Below are positions 60,863-64,000 of a DNA stretch of 64,000 bases, in pieces (position 1 is the first letter of the stretch; each line of letters opens with the position of its first letter). Source of the DNA: Pseudomonas lurida. GTDB taxonomy: Bacteria > Pseudomonadota > Gammaproteobacteria > Pseudomonadales > Pseudomonadaceae. The translations under genes were made by a program, and so were the position numbers. Location of the stretch: NCBI RefSeq assembly GCF_013522705.1, contig NZ_JAAMRE010000019.1, positions 46,424 to 110,423 of the forward strand, read 5' to 3'. The notes beneath the pieces are model-generated. The model was not told where the DNA came from. It searched no databases and saw nothing but the letters and a program-made list of their open reading frames with translations.

Positions 60863-61695
60863 GTGTGCCGACCGTTCTGGAAAAGATCCTGGCCCGCAAG
60901 GCCGAAGAAGTCGCCGAGCGCCGTGCCCGCGTCAGCCTGGCTGAACTGGAAGACCAAGCCAAGCTGGCTGACGCGCCGCGAGGGTTCGCCAAGGCCCTGC
61001 TGGAGCAGGCTAAAAAGAAGCAGCCGGCGGTGATCGCGGAGATCAAAAAAGCTTCGCCGAGCAAAGGCGTGATCCGTGAGCATTTTGTGCCGGCCGAGAT
61101 CGCCGTGAGCTATGAAAAGGGCGGGGCGACGTGTCTGTCGGTGCTCACCGATATTGACTATTTCCAGGGCGCCGATCTGTTCCTGCAGCAGGCTCGCGCC
61201 GCATGCAAGTTGCCGGTGATCCGCAAGGATTTCATGGTCGACCCGTACCAGATCGTCGAAGCCCGTGCCTTGGGTGCCGACTGTGTACTGCTGATCGTTT
61301 CCGCACTGGATGACGTGAAGATGGCCGAACTGGCCGCCGTGGCCAAAAGCGTCGGCCTGGATGTATTGGTGGAGGTGCACGATGGCGATGAGCTGGAACG
61401 CGCCCTGAAAACCCTCGACACACCGCTGATAGGCGTCAACAACCGAAACCTGCACACTTTCGAGGTCAGCCTGGAGACCACTCTCGACCTGCTGCCGCGT
61501 ATCCCGCGCGACCGTTTGGTGGTCACCGAGAGTGGCATCCTCAACCGTGCCGACGTGGAACTGATGGAAATCAGCGACGTGTATTCGTTCCTGGTCGGCG
61601 AGGCGTTCATGCGCGCGGAAAATCCAGGGGCTGAATTGCAGCGCTTGTTCTTCCCGGAGCGCGGCGTGCCGGTCAGTGGTTCCACGCTCGATTGA
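60859..61695 (+). CDS. trpC: Indole-3-glycerol phosphate synthase
   Basis: 278 residues, TIM barrel with AEIKKASPSKGVIREHF, DYFQGADLFL, RKDFMVDPYQI, GVNNRNLHTFEV and VTESGI. Forms indole-glycerol-phosphate. Unlike E. coli TrpC it is not fused to TrpF. Last gene of trpGDC; a REPIN follows. Confidence 0.98.
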   Translation: MSVPTVLEKILARKAEEVAERRARVSLAELEDQAKLADAPRGFAKALLEQAKKKQPAVIAEIKKASPSKGVIREHFVPAEIAVSYEKGGATCLSVLTDIDYFQGADLFLQQARAACKLPVIRKDFMVDPYQIVEARALGADCVLLIVSALDDVKMAELAAVAKSVGLDVLVEVHDGDELERALKTLDTPLIGVNNRNLHTFEVSLETTLDLLPRIPRDRLVVTESGILNRADVELMEISDVYSFLVGEAFMRAENPGAELQRLFFPERGVPVSGSTLD

Positions 61696-61712
61696 TTTGA
61701 AATGCGATCCAA

Positions 61713-61803
61713 GTGTGGCAGGGGGCTTGCTCCCGATGGCGGCGATTCAGTTGGAGCATCCTTGACTGACATACCGCTATCGGGGGCAAGCCCCTCTCAC
61801 ATT
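61713..61803. repeat. REPIN: two inverted REP copies after trpC
   Basis: One REP (GTGTGGCAGGGGGCTTGCTC, from 61713) and an inverted partner (GGGGGCAAGCCCCTCTCAC, ending near 61800) about 30 bases apart, the head-to-head pair of a REPIN, a short mobile-like hairpin spread by a RAYT transposase. Confidence 0.85.
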
Positions 61804-61837
61804 CGGGTTTGTGTTTATTCAGATAGGTAGGTGCTCA

Positions 61838-62530
61838 TTGATCCAGCCAGTGTCGATGCGTGTTGAAGCAGGCCTTGCCGCCGAGCAAGCCTTATTGGCC
61901 GCCGTTTGCGCGGGTGAGCAGGGGTTTGGGTTGTTGTTCTGGCAGCCCAGTGACCAGGCATTGGTGATGCCACGCCGTTTGAGCAGATTGCCTGCTTTCG
62001 ATGTCGCCAGTCGCGTGTCTGCGGATGCCGGTTGGCCGGTGCTCTTGCGCGAAACCGGCGGCGAGCCTGTGCCGCAATCGGCGGCTACGGTCAACATCGC
62101 ACTGGTCTACGCGCCGCCACGCAGCGAAGGCGACCAGAACCGCATCGAGACCGGTTACCTGCGTTTATGCCAGCCGATTTGCGATCTGTTGATCGAGTTG
62201 GGCGGCGATGCCTCGGTCGGCGAGATCGATGGGGCATTCTGCGACGGCCGTTACAACGTCAACCTCAATGGCCGCAAAATGGTCGGCACCGCCCAACGCT
62301 GGCGTCAGAGCGGCGGTCGCCCGGTGGGGTTGGTGCATGGAGCGTTGTTACTGGAGAACGATCGTGAAGCACTGATTGCGGCGGTCAACCGCTTCAATCA
62401 GGCCTGTGGTCTGGAGCAGCGAGTGCGCGCCGACAGCCATATCGCCCTGCACGAAGCGTTCCCGGCACCGGACGCCATCAGCCGATTGGATACCTTGTAC
62501 CGCCAGATGCTGGCCGGCATCCTGGCCTAA
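61838..62530 (+). CDS. Lipoate-protein ligase A family protein
   Basis: 230 residues from a TTG start at 61838, which has AGGTAGGTG at 6-nt spacing; ATG 61856 is an alternative without a good ribosome site. BPL/LplA fold with a variant of the R-x-x-G-G motif (LLRETGGEPVPQ) and a lysine in NGRKMVGTAQRWRQ. The family attaches lipoyl, octanoyl or biotinyl groups; the altered motif means the activity here is unproven. Conserved between trpC and vfr in pseudomonads (from memory). Overlaps vfr's 3' end by 4 nt. Confidence 0.8.
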   Translation: MIQPVSMRVEAGLAAEQALLAAVCAGEQGFGLLFWQPSDQALVMPRRLSRLPAFDVASRVSADAGWPVLLRETGGEPVPQSAATVNIALVYAPPRSEGDQNRIETGYLRLCQPICDLLIELGGDASVGEIDGAFCDGRYNVNLNGRKMVGTAQRWRQSGGRPVGLVHGALLLENDREALIAAVNRFNQACGLEQRVRADSHIALHEAFPAPDAISRLDTLYRQMLAGILA

Positions 62531-63171
62531 CGAGTACCGAACACCACCATCGTCTTGCCTTTGACGTGCACCAGGTTGCGCTCCTCCAGGTCTTTGAGCA
62601 CGCGACCGACCATCTCCCGCGAACAGCCGACAATGCGCCCGATTTCCTGGCGCGTGACCTTGATCTGCATGCCGTCGGGGTGGGTCATGGCGTCCGGCTG
62701 CTTGCACAGCTCCAGCAGGCAGCGGGCCACCCGGCCGGTGACATCGAAGAACGCCAGGTCGCCGACCTTGCGCGTGGTATCGCGCAGGCGCTGAGCAATC
62801 TGGCCGCTGAGGGCGTACAGAATGTCGGGATCGTGCTGGGCCAGTTCGCGGAATTTGGCGTAGCTGATCTCGGCCACGTCGCACTCTACCTTCGCGCGCA
62901 CCCAGGCGCTGCGCTCCTGCTCCTTACCTGCTTGTTCGAACAGGCCCAACTCGCCGAAAAAGTCTCCGGTGTTGAGGTAGGCGATGATCATCTCCCGACC
63001 GTCCTCATCCTCGATCAGAATGGTGACGGAACCCTTGACGATAAAGAACAGCGTTTCGGAGCGTTCGCCGGCGCAGATGATGTTGTGCTTGGCCGGGTAG
63101 GGTCGGCGCTGGCAATGCATCAGCAGCTTGTCGAGGTTCTTGATCTTGGGTATGGGAGTAAGGGCAACCAT
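62527..63171 (-). CDS. vfr: CRP-family cAMP-dependent regulator Vfr
   Basis: 214 residues. Cyclic-nucleotide-binding domain with the cAMP-phosphate loop FFGELGLFEQ and RSAWVRAKVECDVAEISY, then a helix-turn-helix VTRQEIGRIVGCSREMVGRV. Very close to E. coli CRP; in P. aeruginosa Vfr controls virulence and quorum sensing. Convergent with the lipoate ligase gene and divergent from osmC. Confidence 0.96.
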   Translation of the reverse strand: MVALTPIPKIKNLDKLLMHCQRRPYPAKHNIICAGERSETLFFIVKGSVTILIEDEDGREMIIAYLNTGDFFGELGLFEQAGKEQERSAWVRAKVECDVAEISYAKFRELAQHDPDILYALSGQIAQRLRDTTRKVGDLAFFDVTGRVARCLLELCKQPDAMTHPDGMQIKVTRQEIGRIVGCSREMVGRVLKDLEERNLVHVKGKTMVVFGTR

Positions 63172-63418
63172 GGTTGTATCCCGAAAAGGCGTCGCAAGGG
63201 GGTTGGCGTTGTTGTATGCAGCGGTATCGGCACAGATACGGGCTGGATAAAGTGTGGCAATGAGCCATCGATTTGGCGCCAGCTTAACAGAGGCATTCTG
63301 ACTCGATCAGGGAATTTACTGGGCAACGCCCCGTTATCTATCACTTTGATGGGATGCACTGCCGTGATCGGGCCCTGTGCTAAGCTGGCAACCCTTTTTA
63401 AGCAGTGGAGTCTGGGCG

Positions 63419-63841
63419 ATGAAGGCACGCATCCAATGGGCGGGCGAAGCCATGTTCCTCGGTGAGTCGGGCAGTGGCCATGTGGTGGTCATGGATGGCC
63501 CGCCGGAAGCCGGTGGTCGTAACCTGGGTGTACGCCCGATGGAAATGCTCCTGCTGGGTGTAGGCGGTTGCAGCAATTTCGACGTCGTCAGTATCCTGAA
63601 GAAATCCCGCCAGGCCGTGGAAAGCTGCGAAGCTTTCCTGGACGCCGAGCGCGCCACTGAAGATCCGAAGGTATTCACCAAGATCCATATGCATTTCGTG
63701 GTGAAGGGGCGCGGTCTTAAAGAAGCCCAGGTCAAGCGCGCCATCGAGTTGTCGGCTGAGAAATACTGCTCGGCATCGATCATGCTGGGCGCGGCCGGTG
63801 TGGCCATTACCCATGACTACGAGATTGTCGAGTTAGGCTGA
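63419..63841 (+). CDS. OsmC family protein
   Basis: 140 residues from ATG 63419. Two Cys of the OsmC/Ohr peroxidase site appear in GVGGCSNFDVVSILKK and in KYCSASIML. Family members remove organic hydroperoxides. The surrounding sequence VMDGPPEAGGRNLGVRPMEML is typical of the YhfA-like OsmC branch, whose members may not be peroxidases. Ends before a strong terminator. Confidence 0.92.
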   Translation: MKARIQWAGEAMFLGESGSGHVVVMDGPPEAGGRNLGVRPMEMLLLGVGGCSNFDVVSILKKSRQAVESCEAFLDAERATEDPKVFTKIHMHFVVKGRGLKEAQVKRAIELSAEKYCSASIMLGAAGVAITHDYEIVELG

Positions 63842-63909
63842 TCAACACTCGGCAAAAGAAAAGGGCGCTTTGACAGACTGTGTGAAAACACACTGACAGG
63901 CCTTAGACC

Positions 63910-63942
63910 AAACGCCCCGACTTGTTCGGGGCGTTTGTTTTT
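63910..63942. terminator. Terminator between osmC and the next (convergent) gene
   Basis: Perfect 11-bp stem AAACGCCCCGA / TCGGGGCGTTT, loop CTTGT, followed on the plus strand by GTTTTTG; A-rich on the left, so it works both ways. A small GTGTG-AAAA-CACAC hairpin lies at 63880-63893. Confidence 0.92.
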
Positions 63943-63959
63943 GTGCTGAAAAAGGCTCT

Positions 63960-64000
63960 TCAGCCCATCAGTTGCATCATTTTCTTGGCTCCCAAGACAC
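63960..64000 (-). CDS. 3' end of a gene cut by the window edge (possibly speD)
   Basis: On the minus strand an open frame reads VLGAKKMMQLMG then TGA at 63962-63960, placed just before a bidirectional terminator. Only 13 codons are seen, so identity rests on memory of the order vfr - osmC - speD in Pseudomonas and is not shown by sequence. Confidence 0.45.
   Translation of the reverse strand, partial: VLGAKKMMQLMG

Noticed and set aside
1..64000. CRISPR array, prophage, insertion sequence or toxin-antitoxin
   Set aside because: No regular spaced repeats, no transposase or phage proteins and no paired small ORFs of this kind seen on either strand.

Overview
The window comes from a Pseudomonas chromosome, most likely of the P. 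fluorescens group. The evidence is the high-GC coding style, REP/REPIN-type GTGGGAGGGGGC hairpins between genes, and a gene order that (from memory, not searched) follows the P. putida KT2440 pqq - davBA - rpoD - lptD - trp - vfr region. It is ordinary core chromosome: I see no prophage, integron, insertion sequence or CRISPR array. About 90% is coding and almost every gene belongs to a known family.

Layout. 1-4069: the end of a GGDEF protein and two tandem acyl-CoA dehydrogenases. 4296-12752: a LysR regulator divergent from a class III aminotransferase, a tiny Pmp3-type membrane protein, then on the minus strand the complete PQQ cofactor cluster pqqF, pqqA, pqqB, pqqC, pqqD, pqqE. 12801-15906: davA and davB (lysine to 5-aminovalerate) with an Lrp-type regulator. 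16155-24659: a CAU-anticodon tRNA, a large membrane GGDEF/EAL protein, and the macromolecular-synthesis operon rpsU-dnaG-rpoD. 24862-28638: tsaD, plsY, folB, folK and cca. 28702-33573: the stress module prkA-yeaH-spoVR. 33859-41482: glpE, apaH, apaG, rsmA, pdxA, surA, lptD, an envelope and maintenance operon. 41613-44078: amgK and murU (cell-wall sugar recycling) and a DjlA-type co-chaperone.

45159-53692 looks like a sensing and uptake unit: a histidine kinase with a periplasmic solute-binding domain, a LuxR-type response regulator, a four-gene polyamine-type ABC importer and an iron-dependent alcohol dehydrogenase. The importer and dehydrogenase genes carry the same 14-nt promoter motif at nearly the same distance from their start codons. 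53777-61695 holds rpe, gph and the tryptophan genes trpE and trpGDC, with the esterase autotransporter estA between the two trp units. 61838-64000 holds a lipoate-ligase-like gene, vfr, an OsmC protein and the end of one more gene.

The most interesting signals are regulatory. The last 14 codons of gph encode a Trp-rich tail (ARWRWRA) that is repeated, with nearly identical DNA, as a short leader ORF before trpG. The trpE leader peptide therefore appears to be fused in frame to the end of Gph. Several long inverted repeats also contain the Shine-Dalgarno sequence of the next gene (aminotransferase, pqqF, cca).
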